DNA of 64,000 bases from an uncultured Eubacteriales bacterium (lineage in GTDB: Bacteria; Bacillota; Clostridia; Oscillospirales; Oscillospiraceae). The notes under the pieces were generated by a model. It was not told where the DNA came from and made no database searches. It was given only the letters and a program-made list of their open reading frames with translations. Of the stretch, positions 43,988 through 54,803 are shown one piece after another. Made by a program: the position numbers and the translations under genes. Positions within the stretch are counted from its first letter, which is position 1; every line of letters begins with the position of its first letter. The stretch spans positions 62,001-126,000 of the forward strand of contig CASDSM010000016.1 in assembly GCA_949283375.1 (NCBI GenBank), given 5' to 3'.

Positions 43988-44218
43988 ATGAAAGAGCTCT
44001 TGGCTTACGTCGCGCAGAGCCTGGTGGACCACCCCGAGCAGGTGGACGTCAAGGAGATCGACTGCGACGGCGAGGTGATTCTGGAGCTGCATGTGGCGCC
44101 GGAGGATATGGGCAAGGTGATCGGCCGTCAGGGCCGGATCGCCAAGGAGATCCGTACCATCGTGCGCTCCCTCGCGCAGCGGAAGAACACCAGAGTCTCC
44201 GTGGAGATTATGGACTGA
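43988..44218 (+). CDS. khpA: KH domain RNA-binding protein KhpA
   Basis: A 76-residue single-KH-domain RNA-binding protein. The GxxG loop is seen in MGKVIGRQGRIAKEIRTIV. In Firmicutes KhpA pairs with KhpB (Jag), which is encoded elsewhere, and the pair affects cell elongation and RNA levels. It follows rpsP by 21 bases. A terminator follows directly and separates it from rimM. Confidence 0.95.
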   Translation: MKELLAYVAQSLVDHPEQVDVKEIDCDGEVILELHVAPEDMGKVIGRQGRIAKEIRTIVRSLAQRKNTRVSVEIMD

Positions 44219-44226
44219 GGAGAAGC

Positions 44227-44254
44227 GCGGAGTGCATACTGCACTCCGCTTTTT
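44227..44254 (+). terminator. Internal terminator between khpA and rimM
   Basis: A perfect 10-bp stem GCGGAGTGCA/TGCACTCCGC with a 3-base loop, followed by five T (44250-44254). It lies nine bases after khpA and should reduce transcription of rimM-trmD relative to rpsP. Confidence 0.88.
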
Positions 44255-44286
44255 CCGTTTTTGGAAGAACCATAGGAGGTGGCAGG

Positions 44287-44781
44287 ATGAACGAACCCAT
44301 GCTGGAAGTGGGAAAGATACTCAACACCCACGGGGTGCGCGGCGAGGTCAAGGTGCAGTCCTGGTGCGACAGCCCGGAGGTGCTTTGTGCGCTGGAGTCC
44401 GTCCAGATCGGGCCGCGGGCCTACCGAGTCCTCCGCGGCCGGGTGCACGGCGGCTTTGCCCTGCTCACGCTGGAGGGCGTTGACACGATGGATGCGGCGC
44501 TGGCGCTGAAGAACCGCGTCCTCCTGGCCCGGCGGGAGGACATGCCCGTTGAGGAGGGGGTGCACTTCGTCGTTGACCTGATCGGGCTGGAGGCCCGCCA
44601 CGCGGAGACAGGCGAGGTGCTCGGCCGGGTGACGGATGTGCTGGAATATCCCGCGCACGATCTCTATGTCGTGGAGGGGGAAAAGCGCTATCTCATCCCG
44701 GATGTGCCCGCCTTTGTCCGCGCGGTCTGCCCGGAGGAGGGCTATATCGCCTTCACGCCGCTGGAAGGGATGGGTGAGTGA
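44287..44781 (+). CDS. rimM: Ribosome maturation factor RimM
   Basis: Helps assemble the 30S head region with S19. The 164-residue protein has the N-terminal barrel (LEVGKILNTHGVRGEVKVQSW) and the PRC-type barrel at the C-terminus (GEVLGRVTDVLEYPAHDLYVVEGEKRYLIPDVPAFV). ATAGGAGG precedes the ATG. Its stop shares a base with trmD (TGATG), so they are coupled. Confidence 0.97.
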   Translation: MNEPMLEVGKILNTHGVRGEVKVQSWCDSPEVLCALESVQIGPRAYRVLRGRVHGGFALLTLEGVDTMDAALALKNRVLLARREDMPVEEGVHFVVDLIGLEARHAETGEVLGRVTDVLEYPAHDLYVVEGEKRYLIPDVPAFVRAVCPEEGYIAFTPLEGMGE

Positions 44782-45551
44782 TGTATCACATCGACATCAT
44801 GACCCTCTTCCCGGACACGGTGGGCGACATGCTCTGCGAGTCCATTCTCGGCCGGGCGCAGGAGCGGGGACATATCCGCATCGACTGCCACCAGATCCGG
44901 GACTACACCGTCAACAAGCAGAAGCAGGTGGACGACTACCCCTACGGCGGCGGGCGCGGCGCGGTGATGCAGGCAGACCCCCTCTACCGCTGCTGGGAGC
45001 ATCTCTGCCGGGAGGCGGGAGAGCGGGTGCACACCATCTTCCTCTCCCCCTGCGGGAAGACCTTCTGCCAGCAGGACGCCAAGCGGCTGAGTACGGAATA
45101 CCAGCGGCTCATCCTCGTCTGCGGACACTATGAGGGGATCGACCAGCGCTTTATCGACGAGTGTGTGGATGAGGAGATCTCGCTGGGGGACTTCGTCCTC
45201 ACCGGCGGGGAAATCGCCGCGATGGCGGTGGCGGACGCGGTCTGCCGCCTGGTGCCCGGCGTCCTGCCCGACCCGGAGTGCTATGAGGACGAGAGCCACT
45301 GGAACGGGATGCTGGAATACCCGCAGTACTCCCGTCCGGAGGAGTGGCACGGGCGGAAGGTCCCCCCTATTCTGCTCTCCGGCCATCACGCGAACATCGC
45401 CCGGTGGCGGCGCAAGCAGTCCATCCTCCGCACGCGGGAGAGGCGGCCTGATCTCTATGAGAAGCTGGACCTCTCCTCCAAACAGGACAGGAAGCTGCTG
45501 GCCGAGCTGGAGGCGGAGCAGGCAGCGGCGCAGGGAGACGGCGCACAATAG
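44781..45551 (+). CDS. trmD: tRNA (guanine37-N1)-methyltransferase
   Basis: A SPOUT enzyme that methylates G37 next to the anticodon to prevent frameshifting. The 256-residue protein has IDIMTLFPDTV at the start, KQKQVDDYPYGGGRGAVMQADPL, then LVCGHYEGIDQRFIDECVDEEISLGDFVLTGGEIAAM forming the trefoil knot that binds S-adenosylmethionine. I use the ATG at 44781 that overlaps the rimM stop; a GTG three bases earlier is also in frame. A terminator follows. Confidence 0.97.
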   Translation: MYHIDIMTLFPDTVGDMLCESILGRAQERGHIRIDCHQIRDYTVNKQKQVDDYPYGGGRGAVMQADPLYRCWEHLCREAGERVHTIFLSPCGKTFCQQDAKRLSTEYQRLILVCGHYEGIDQRFIDECVDEEISLGDFVLTGGEIAAMAVADAVCRLVPGVLPDPECYEDESHWNGMLEYPQYSRPEEWHGRKVPPILLSGHHANIARWRRKQSILRTRERRPDLYEKLDLSSKQDRKLLAELEAEQAAAQGDGAQ

Positions 45552-45560
45552 ACAGAACAT

Positions 45561-45604
45561 AACCGGCTCAGGAGAGAGACACTTCCCTCCTGAGCCGGTT
45601 TTCT
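45561..45604 (+). terminator. Terminator between trmD and the convergent Smr gene
   Basis: A perfect 13-bp stem AACCGGCTCAGGA/TCCTGAGCCGGTT (45561-45573 with 45588-45600) followed by TTCTCC. Probably bidirectional. Confidence 0.8.
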
Positions 45605-45625
45605 CCGTCTTGTGAAATAATTCGC

Positions 45626-45991
45626 TTATCTGCTGCCCTTTCCGGACAGCAGGACAAAGGTGACGCCGTTGTTGTACCGGTCGAGATCTCCATCCTGCCG
45701 CAGGGCGTCGCAGATGAGAAAGGCGCGCCGGGTCTCCTCGTGGAAGATGGAGAAGTCCTCCCCGCAGATGAAGCCGGCGATCTCCCCGCGCGCACGGCGC
45801 GCCGCGAGCTCCCGGCGCACAGCGGTGCGGATCTTCCCTCCCGTCCCGGAGGAGCCGTAGCCGTGGATCAGCTTGACGGCCGCCACCCCCATCCGGCGGC
45901 TGGTGTAGAGCTCCCCCTCCAGCCAGCGCAGGGCGGTGCTCACCTGGGGCATCCCCTGCTCCAGGTTGACGATGCGCAGTCCTTTCGGCAT
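45626..45991 (-). CDS. Smr domain protein
   Basis: A 121-residue stand-alone Smr-like domain, the nuclease module at the C-terminus of MutS2. The diagnostic VKLIHGYGSSGTGGKIRTAVRREL is present (usual HGxGTGxLRxxV pattern). The N-terminus (LRIVNLEQGMPQVSTALRWLEGEL) matches the strand-helix start of the fold. GGGAGGG is seven bases before the ATG at 45991. DNA or RNA nicking is a family property, and the target is unknown. It follows the YbaK-like gene by 15 bases. Confidence 0.85.
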   Translation of the reverse strand: MPKGLRIVNLEQGMPQVSTALRWLEGELYTSRRMGVAAVKLIHGYGSSGTGGKIRTAVRRELAARRARGEIAGFICGEDFSIFHEETRRAFLICDALRQDGDLDRYNNGVTFVLLSGKGSR

Positions 45992-46006
45992 ATCGGTCCC
46001 TCCCAG

Positions 46007-46561
46007 TCACTCCGCCGCCGGGCGGGGCAGGGTGACGTAGGTGGGGGTGTGGCCGGTCGAGGCGAGATAGGCGAGCATATCCCCCGCGTCCAGACGGAGG
46101 GTGGAGGTGCTGATGCCCGGGTGGCCGCTGATGCAGGTGTCCTCCAGCAGTTCGCGGTCGATCACCAGACGGACCTTCTCATCCCGGTCAAAGAGCAGCT
46201 CGAGGGCGCTGACCGAGCCGGGGGTGGTGTCCAGCAGCCTGGTCATGGCGTCCGGCTCGGCAAAGGAGAGACGGGAGACCCCGAGCTGGGCGGAGAGATC
46301 CTTCGTCTTAAAGGGCTTGTCGCCCGGCATCATGAGCAGGTAGTAGTCCGTCTTCTGCCGGTTGCACAGCAGGAGATTCTTGCAGATGCGCGCGCCGAGC
46401 ACCCGCTCGACCTCCAGGCAGTCGGCCATATTGTCCGCGTGGTCGTGATCGACGCGCAGATAGCTGATGCCGAGCTCATCCAGACGGTCGAAGATGGCCT
46501 CTTCCACGGCAGAACGGCGCTGCCGTGGACGGCCCTGAAAGACAGTTTCATTGACATGCAT
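46007..46561 (-). CDS. YbaK/PrdX-type prolyl-tRNA editing protein
   Basis: A 184-residue protein of the YbaK/ProRS-editing family, closer to the PrdX/ProXp group than the one at 28587-29066. Parts include ISYLRVDHDHADNMADC, KNLLLCNRQKTDYYLLMMPGDKPFKTKDLSAQLG with the editing-site lysines, and TPGSVSALELLFDRD, then GHPGISTSTLRL. The ATG at 46561 is about ten bases after AAAGGATG; an ATG at 46573 lies within that site. It is transcribed with the Smr gene, divergently from truA. Confidence 0.88.
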   Translation of the reverse strand: MHVNETVFQGRPRQRRSAVEEAIFDRLDELGISYLRVDHDHADNMADCLEVERVLGARICKNLLLCNRQKTDYYLLMMPGDKPFKTKDLSAQLGVSRLSFAEPDAMTRLLDTTPGSVSALELLFDRDEKVRLVIDRELLEDTCISGHPGISTSTLRLDAGDMLAYLASTGHTPTYVTLPRPAAE

Positions 46562-46585
46562 GGAACACAACATCCTTTCCGCCGC

Positions 46586-46615
46586 TTGCCACCGTGCCCG
46601 GTCAGGGGGTACAAT
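46586..46615 (+). promoter_or_regulatory. Promoter for truA
   Basis: TTGCCA (46586-46591) and TACAAT (46610-46615) spaced 18 bases, 17 bases before the start codon, giving a very short leader. Confidence 0.55.
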
Positions 46616-46632
46616 GGGTGCGGGGTGATGAG

Positions 46633-47400
46633 ATGAAAAATTATTGTCTGACGCTGGCCTACGACGGCAGCCGCTATCAGGGCTGGCAGGGCCAGGGGAA
46701 TACGGAGCACACCATTCAGGCCCGCGTCGCGGCGGTGCTGGAGCGGATGTGCGGCCATCCGGCGGACGTGCAGGCCTCCGGCCGGACGGACGCGGGGGTG
46801 CATGCGCTGGGCCAGGTGGCGACCGTCCGGCTGGAGACCGGCCTGACCTGCGGGGAGATCCTGGACTATCTCAACCGCTATCTGCCGCAGGACATCGGCG
46901 CGCTCGCCGTCGAGGAGGCGCCGGAGCGCTTTCACGCGCGCCTGAGCGCCTGCTATAAGACCTACCGCTATCAGATCTGGAACAGTCCCGCGCCGGACGT
47001 CTTCGGTCGGAAATACCGCCTCGCGCTGCCAGAGCCGCTCAATCTCGACGCGATGGGGCGCGCCGCCCGCCTGCTGGAGGGGGAGCACGACTTTCGCTCC
47101 TTCTGCGGCCTGACGCGCTTTCGCAAGTCCACCGTGCGGACGGTTTACGCCATCGGGCTTGACCGGTTAGAAGAGGTGGTGACCCTCTGCTTCACCGGAA
47201 ACGGCTTTCTGAACCGGATGGTGCGCATCCTCTCCGCCGTCCTGGTGGAGGTCGGGCTGGGACACAGACCGCCGGAGTGGGCCGCTGAGGTGCTCGCGGC
47301 GCGGGAGCGCGCGGCAGCTCCGGGCGCACTCGCGCCGCAGGGGCTCTTTCTCGAGTCGGTGAGTTATGAGCCCTACCGCCCCGTCAGGCTTCCAGGCTGA
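46633..47400 (+). CDS. truA: tRNA pseudouridine(38-40) synthase
   Basis: Modifies U38-U40 in the anticodon arm of many tRNAs. The 255-residue protein has the catalytic SGRTDAGVHALGQVA (aspartate 53) and LAYDGSRYQGWQGQ at the start, CYKTYRYQIWN in the middle, and FTGNGFLNRMVRILSAVLVEVG near the end. GGGGTGATGAG leads into the ATG at 46633. Its last 17 bases overlap the convergent lipoprotein gene. Confidence 0.97.
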   Translation: MKNYCLTLAYDGSRYQGWQGQGNTEHTIQARVAAVLERMCGHPADVQASGRTDAGVHALGQVATVRLETGLTCGEILDYLNRYLPQDIGALAVEEAPERFHARLSACYKTYRYQIWNSPAPDVFGRKYRLALPEPLNLDAMGRAARLLEGEHDFRSFCGLTRFRKSTVRTVYAIGLDRLEEVVTLCFTGNGFLNRMVRILSAVLVEVGLGHRPPEWAAEVLAARERAAAPGALAPQGLFLESVSYEPYRPVRLPG

Positions 47401-48922
47401 TGGGCAGCTCGAGATTCAGGTAGGCAAAGAGCTCGGAGATGGCGCTCTTTGTCTCGTCTGACAGCGAGGCGAGCGACAGATCCAGTTCGATCACCGTATA
47501 GGTCGCGCAGCCGCCGGGCCGGTAGGCGATGATGATCCGCCCCTCCGGGTCGCTGAAGTCATCTCTCCGGTAGCTGAAGCCCTGTGCGGCGCTCATCCCA
47601 TCGGAAGAGCGGGATACCTCGGAGATGTCCTGCACGAGCAGGTATCCGGAGGTGTCGATAAAGGTGGAATAATATGCCTCGATCTGGGAGGCGGCAACAG
47701 CAGAGGCGTTCTCCCCCGCTGTCTCCGTTTCAAAGATCTGGGTCCAGCCGGGGCCGTGCAGCGTGAGCTGGGTGATCTGCGCTCCGTCTCCGGCGATGCT
47801 GGAGACCTCGTTGGAGAGATAGCCGTTGAGCACCGGCAGCATCTCAGCGACGCCGTCCTCCGGAACAAACTGGATGGTGGAGATACCGGTATATCCCGGT
47901 GCCCCGGAGACCGTCATCGGCATCAGCTCCTGCTCGGAGCCCACCTCAAGCATGCCTTCCGCCTGCATATCCTGCGTCCCGTCATAGGCCTCGCCGATGT
48001 ACTGCCAGGAGAAGGTCGTCAGATAATAGAGCCACGCATCGTAGGCGCCAAACTCCATATAGTCCTCCGGCTCGGAGACCGGCTGCTCCCCGCACGGCGT
48101 CAGCGTGAGGCTCCACGTCTCCTCTGCGCGGGTCATGCTGGCCTGATATGCGCCGTCCTCCGTCCGGCTGACGGCGGCAGAGAGACCGCCCTCCACCGCT
48201 GCGCCGCTCTCCAGCCATTCCGACAGGCTGGACCACCAGGTGCCCAGCAGCATGGTCGGGTCCCAGGTGGTGGCCAGCGTCAGCTCCGGCTGTGCGTCCG
48301 TCACGGCGAGAACCGCCGACTGCCAGTCCGCCTCTGTGGCGACCAGGTCCTCCGCCACATGGATCAGGGCGGTTTGGTAGTCTGCCTCCGACAGCTCGAG
48401 CGAGCAGCTCTCCCCCTCGGAGGAGATGCTGTCGCTGAGGTCAGACCGGGTGCTGTGCCAGAGATTGCGCAGCAGGTCCGCCAGAGAGGGCGAACCGTCC
48501 CAGAAGTTGCCCTGCCACTGATAGAGCACCCAGTCATCCGTCTGCTCATAGAGAAAGTCGTCGATTTCTCCTTCGCGCAGGTCGAGCAGGGGGAAGGCCA
48601 GCGCACGGGTGGCCATCGCCTCGACGTTGAGCCAGATATCGTTCCCGTCGATGCGCAGCTCGGTCCACAGCCCGTCCGTCGCCTCGCCGGTCCCCTGGAG
48701 CGTCACGGTGAGATCTGCCGTCTGGCTGGAGCGGCAGACAAAGCCCTCCACCACCATGCTGGCCCCGTGATAGGGCATACGCAGCGAGATGCGCGCGTTT
48801 TCCAGCTGCGTCATCTCATCGACCATATCGTAAAATTGGTCTGCCGCCGGATTGCCGCAGGCCGACAGGCCGGCCAGCAGGATCGCCAGGACAAGGACCA
48901 GAGAGAGTATTCTGCGTCTCAT
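47384..48922 (-). CDS. Large lipoprotein of unknown function
   Basis: A 512-residue secreted lipoprotein: signal peptide MRRRILSLVLVLAILLAGLSAC with the lipidated cysteine at 22. The body is rich in Glu, Asp, Ser and Trp, with many beta-strand-like segments (YQWQGNFWDGSPSLADLLRNLW, TSWQYIGEAYDGTQ-like). I do not recognise a domain. GGGAGG lies eight bases before the ATG at 48922; an upstream TTG (49015) has no site. The gene is convergent with truA (17-base overlap) and stands alone. It may be an envelope or adhesion protein, but nothing shows which. Confidence 0.8.
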   Translation of the reverse strand: MRRRILSLVLVLAILLAGLSACGNPAADQFYDMVDEMTQLENARISLRMPYHGASMVVEGFVCRSSQTADLTVTLQGTGEATDGLWTELRIDGNDIWLNVEAMATRALAFPLLDLREGEIDDFLYEQTDDWVLYQWQGNFWDGSPSLADLLRNLWHSTRSDLSDSISSEGESCSLELSEADYQTALIHVAEDLVATEADWQSAVLAVTDAQPELTLATTWDPTMLLGTWWSSLSEWLESGAAVEGGLSAAVSRTEDGAYQASMTRAEETWSLTLTPCGEQPVSEPEDYMEFGAYDAWLYYLTTFSWQYIGEAYDGTQDMQAEGMLEVGSEQELMPMTVSGAPGYTGISTIQFVPEDGVAEMLPVLNGYLSNEVSSIAGDGAQITQLTLHGPGWTQIFETETAGENASAVAASQIEAYYSTFIDTSGYLLVQDISEVSRSSDGMSAAQGFSYRRDDFSDPEGRIIIAYRPGGCATYTVIELDLSLASLSDETKSAISELFAYLNLELPISLEA

Positions 48923-49082
48923 TCCACTTACCTCCCAGAGAACGGGCCGCGCAGGCGGCCGGTGGGCATCGCTGCCTTGGGTCACATAGTACCTCTTTTT
49001 CCGGCGCGTTGTCAAGAAGCGGTGGAAGTCTTAAAGAATTATTTACGATATCCCGCTGCTCTGCGTTTTTCTGACGCGGGGC

Positions 49083-49117
49083 AAAAAAGCCGTCTTCCCA
49101 TGCGATGGGAAGACGGC
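49083..49117 (-). terminator. Terminator after the DUF6514 gene
   Basis: A perfect 13-bp stem GCCGTCTTCCCAT/ATGGGAAGACGGC (49089-49101 with 49105-49117), loop of three bases, then six T on the minus strand (49088-49083). Confidence 0.9.
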
Positions 49118-49129
49118 CGGAGCCGGGTG

Positions 49130-49411
49130 TCAGCATGAGGGTCGGTAGATGGCGTTCAGATAGTCAGACACAATGTCCTCTGCGGTGACGGTCGTCACAC
49201 CTCCGCTGGCCAGCAGGTGCAGCAGGCGCTCTGCCTCGTCCCGGTGCATGGTGATATGGCGGATCGCCTCCTCAGAGCCGGTGCTGTCGGTGATGGCGAT
49301 GCCAAAGCTCTCCCCCCAGCAGGTCTGGTCGGTCAGCAGCCAGTAATCGAGGCTCAGGCGGCGGCCGTCCTCCAGCTCCAGCATCTGCTCGGTCTGCCAT
49401 TCCCGTTTCAT
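49130..49411 (-). CDS. DUF6514 family protein
   Basis: A 93-residue protein with the pattern of DUF6514: MLELEDGRRLSLDYWLLTDQ, ESFGIAIT, EEAIRHITMHRDEAERLLHLLASGGVTTVTAEDIVSDYL. The family is common in clostridial spore formers, always small and soluble, and of unknown role. The start at 49411 was chosen because GGGGG precedes it and because family members begin MKRE-like. It is monocistronic, with a TATAAT at 49489-49484 upstream. Confidence 0.75.
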   Translation of the reverse strand: MKREWQTEQMLELEDGRRLSLDYWLLTDQTCWGESFGIAITDSTGSEEAIRHITMHRDEAERLLHLLASGGVTTVTAEDIVSDYLNAIYRPSC

Positions 49412-49483
49412 CCCGCATACCCCCATATCAGGTGGAATATACTCTGCCGTCATGCGTATTGAACAGTTGATTCATTAGACATT

Positions 49484-49510
49484 ATTATAGCGAATTTTTC
49501 CATTTTTCAA
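49484..49510 (-). promoter_or_regulatory. Candidate promoter for the DUF6514 gene
   Basis: Minus-strand perfect TATAAT (49484-49489) with TTGAAA (49505-49510) at 15 bases or TTTGAA at 16 bases. The remaining bases up to 49618 hold no gene. Confidence 0.5.
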
Positions 49511-49618
49511 AGGAAAAATTATCGCAGAGTTCGACAATTGCGCTGTCGCCGGAAGTCAGGAGGATGTGCTTTTTGTCCATCGGCGTCAAAGAGGGCCGCT
49601 TTGCGTCTGAAAATTCTG

Positions 49619-49661
49619 AAAAAACGGCTGACCGGAATATCATTTTCCGGTCAGCCGTTTT
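49619..49661 (-). terminator. Terminator of the alaS-hit-holA-rnmV operon
   Basis: A perfect 17-bp stem (49621-49637 with 49645-49661), followed on the minus strand by a run of six T (49624-49619, part of the stem). The rnmV stop codon lies inside the hairpin. Confidence 0.9.
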
Positions 49662-50283
49662 CAGATCGCTGTGGCGCTGCGGGGTCGGAGGCCAGCTCCG
49701 CCGCCGCCTCCTGATAGCTGGGGTAGTCGTAGAGGGCGTTGAGTACTTCCAGAAGCGCGTTTGTCGTGAGCCGCTCCGGCAGGTGCAGCCTGGCCTGGAG
49801 CGCGGCGCGGCGGGCTGCGCTGTCCGGACGGCCCGTCAGGCCGTCGCGGAAAAAGTCCGCCTTGGTGATTGCCCGCGTGCGCGCGCCGTCCGATGCCGGC
49901 CCATCCAGGACGGTCGCCCCCGCCCGGAGCAGGGCGTCCACCAGGACCTGCGGCGGCATCCCCTCGACGCCGAGCTTGCCCTCTCTCCCGGGACGGCGCT
50001 TGCGGCGCTCCTTGCCGTAGACGTCCGGGATATAGGCCTGCCTGACCCCATCGGCGGGGAGCATCCCCTTGAGGTGATTGCGGATGAGAAAGCCGGCTCC
50101 ATCGCTGTCGGTGAGCAGGATCAGCCCGCGCTTCCGGGCCAGCTCCGCCAGCAGGGTGCGCTTTTCCCCATTATGGAAGATGGCAAAGCCATCGGTCTGG
50201 ATGATCAGGGCGTCCACCACCTGGGAGAGGGCGTTCTTGTCATAGCGCCCCTCGACCACGATGGCCTCCCGGATGCGGATCAC
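49651..50283 (-). CDS. rnmV: Ribonuclease M5
   Basis: Toprim-domain nuclease that trims 5S rRNA precursor in low- and high-GC Firmicutes. The 210-residue protein starts at a GTG overlapping the holA stop (GTGA). The Toprim motifs are IREAIVVEGRYDKNAL (glutamate 11) and LILLTDSDGAGFLIRNHL (DxD near 58-60). The middle segment GKLGVEGMPPQVLVDALLRAG is typical of RNase M5. The last gene of the alaS operon. Confidence 0.93.
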   Translation of the reverse strand: MIRIREAIVVEGRYDKNALSQVVDALIIQTDGFAIFHNGEKRTLLAELARKRGLILLTDSDGAGFLIRNHLKGMLPADGVRQAYIPDVYGKERRKRRPGREGKLGVEGMPPQVLVDALLRAGATVLDGPASDGARTRAITKADFFRDGLTGRPDSAARRAALQARLHLPERLTTNALLEVLNALYDYPSYQEAAAELASDPAAPQRSENG

Positions 50284-51344
50284 CTGCGCACCCCGCTGCG
50301 CTGGCGGGCGGACTGGGCGAGGGTGAGCAGAAGCTCGGTGAGCACCTCTTCCCCGTCGCGGCCCCCCAGCTTCATGGCGAGGTCTGCCTCCTGGACCAGG
50401 CGGACCGCCTCCCGGCACCACGCGAGTTCGTAGCGCCGGGCGGTCTGCAGCAGCTTGCGGGCCTGCCAGCCGCCGCGCATCCCCCACAGCTCGACGAGGT
50501 AGCTCTCCCCTTGCCGGGCTTCCAGCGCGAGGCGGGCGCTCCAGATCTGCCGGAGCTGGCGGCCGACGGCGGCGAGGATATAGATCGGGCTCTCCCCCAT
50601 CCGGCAGAGTTCTCCGAGGAGGGACATCGCCCGGTCATAGTCGCCCGCGCCGATGGCGTCCGTCATCTGAAAGGCGCGCGCGTCGAGCACCGGGTCGGCC
50701 ACCGCGTCGATGTCCGCGCGGGTGACCTCTTTCCCCTTGGCGTAGGCCCCCACCTTGTCCAGCTCCCCGGCCAGACTGGTCATCAGCCCGCCGCAGAGGA
50801 AGGTGAGGTACTCCGCCGTGGTATTGTCGATCTCCTTATCCCAGTCATGGCGCAGGCGGCGGCGCATCCAGCTGTTCAGGTCGCTCTGGCTCTGCTGGGC
50901 GAACTCCACCACTTGGGCCTTCTCCTTCAGGAGTTTGCCCAGGCGGGTGGAGGCGTTGGCGGACCAGCTGATCTGGTCATAGACGAAGACGAGGCAGACG
51001 TACTCCGGCAGGTCGCCCAGCAGGCCGAGAAGCTCGGCCTGCCGGTCCTTGTTCTGGAAGAGGTCGTAGTCATAGACCAGCACCAGAGAGCGCTCACTCA
51101 TCACCGGCACCGCCTCCACCGCCTGCTCCAGCGTGCGGAATTCCAGCTCTTTTCCCTGGAAGCTGTGGAGGTTAAACGCCTCCATCGGTCCATCGGAGGT
51201 CTCCTTCCGGAGGGACTCCAGATAGTGCTCTCGCAGGAAGTCCTCCGGACCGTAGAAGATATAGAGCTGGCCAGGGGTGTGCGCCTTGAGGTCCTGCTTC
51301 AGGCGCCGTAACGCCTCGCCCGCATCCTTCTTTTTCGGCGGCAT
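50280..51344 (-). CDS. holA: DNA polymerase III subunit delta
   Basis: The clamp-loader wrench that opens the sliding clamp. The 354-residue protein has LYIFYGPEDFLREHYLESL (clamp-binding start), an AAA+-like fold and a C-terminal helical collar (EVLTELLLTLAQSAR). The PDB-like segments RSLVLVYDYDLFQNKDRQ and LPEYVCLVFVYDQISW are in expected places. It lies seven bases after the HIT gene and is coupled to rnmV. Confidence 0.93.
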   Translation of the reverse strand: MPPKKKDAGEALRRLKQDLKAHTPGQLYIFYGPEDFLREHYLESLRKETSDGPMEAFNLHSFQGKELEFRTLEQAVEAVPVMSERSLVLVYDYDLFQNKDRQAELLGLLGDLPEYVCLVFVYDQISWSANASTRLGKLLKEKAQVVEFAQQSQSDLNSWMRRRLRHDWDKEIDNTTAEYLTFLCGGLMTSLAGELDKVGAYAKGKEVTRADIDAVADPVLDARAFQMTDAIGAGDYDRAMSLLGELCRMGESPIYILAAVGRQLRQIWSARLALEARQGESYLVELWGMRGGWQARKLLQTARRYELAWCREAVRLVQEADLAMKLGGRDGEEVLTELLLTLAQSARQRSGVRR

Positions 51345-51351
51345 GGGCCGA

Positions 51352-51687
51352 TCAGCCCGGAGGCCAGGTCATGTCGCGGCCCGCGAGCACATGGAAGTGC
51401 AGATGGGGGACGGACTGACCCGCCTGCGCGCCGCAGTTGGAGACCACGCGGAAGTCGCTGATGCCCAGCTTCTTCGTCACCCTGGCGATCACCTCCAGGC
51501 AGTGGGCGGCGACGGAGGCGTTCTCCGCCGTGATGGCCGCGCAGGAGGGGATGTGCTCCTTCGGGATGACGAGAAAATGGGTCGGGGCCTGGGGGTCGAT
51601 GTCGTAGAAGGCGTAGACCAACTCGTCCTCATAGACCTTCTTCGAGGGGATCTCCCCCGCGGCGATGGCACAGAACAGGCAGCTCAT
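51352..51687 (-). CDS. HIT family nucleotide-binding protein (HinT-like)
   Basis: A 111-residue histidine-triad hydrolase acting on adenosine phosphoramidates and acyl-AMP, including lysyl- and other aminoacyl-AMPs. The triad is HLHFHVL (histidines 95, 97 and 99), and the N-terminus MSCLFCAIAAGEIPSKKVYEDEL carries a CxxC pair. Lying next to alaS may reflect aminoacyl-AMP clearance, which is inference. It starts 36 bases after alaS, and holA follows by seven bases. Confidence 0.95.
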   Translation of the reverse strand: MSCLFCAIAAGEIPSKKVYEDELVYAFYDIDPQAPTHFLVIPKEHIPSCAAITAENASVAAHCLEVIARVTKKLGISDFRVVSNCGAQAGQSVPHLHFHVLAGRDMTWPPG

Positions 51688-51723
51688 GGATCATCGCTCC
51701 TTTCGTCAATGCAGTTTGCTGGC

Positions 51724-54396
<2,673 letters not shown>

Positions 54397-54457
54397 GTTG
54401 ATGACCTCCAGATGGGGCGTATGCCCCCAGAATTGATGTTTCAATGGGCGGCACAAC

Positions 54458-54750
54458 AAAAAACGCCCCGCCCCGGCTCAGGGGCGGAGCGTCTGCTCCA
54501 CGGTACCACCCTGATTGTCCCTCTCCGGAGAGAAGGACCTCTCAGCTCATCCGGTAACGGGGATGAATCGTCCCGCTCATCGCGGGCGGCTCGGAAGTGG
54601 CTGGCGCTGGGATGGCCGCGGGGCTTGCACCCTCCCCCCGCTCGCTTGGGTCCTCCGGTCGCGCCTGGCTTCGTCACAGCCTGTTTGGCATAACAATGGA
54701 ATTGCGCGGCAGCCGCCGCACGAATAAACCGCAGCGTGGCTTATTCAGCA
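54458..54750 (-). promoter_or_regulatory. T-box riboswitch controlling alaS
   Basis: On the minus strand the leader has the T-box bulge AGGGTGGTACCG (54512-54501), then a terminator (54492-54463, arms ACGCTCCGCCCC and GGGGCGGGGCGT) and six T. Stem I is suggested by GTGACGAAG (54683-54691 region) and the GGGTGCAAGCCCC segment. Uncharged tRNA-Ala should pair with the T-box and allow transcription. The exact GCN specifier codon was not confirmed by folding. Confidence 0.92.
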
Positions 54751-54756
54751 GAAATC

Positions 54757-54784
54757 ATTATAACACATTTTACCCCGCTGTCAA
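54757..54784 (-). promoter_or_regulatory. Promoter of the alaS T-box transcript
   Basis: Minus-strand TTGACA (54779-54784), 16-base spacer, TATAAT (54757-54762), perfect at both hexamers. It starts only 20 bases beyond the U32-family gene's stop, without a terminator between. Confidence 0.85.
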
Positions 54785-54803
54785 CCGCATTGCGGCAGGC
54801 AGA

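Noticed and set aside
54397-54459. Longer alaS N-terminus beginning near 54459
   Set aside because: It would be translated from the T-box terminator region and lacks a ribosome-binding site. The GTG at 54396 has GGAGG eight bases upstream and gives the family length.
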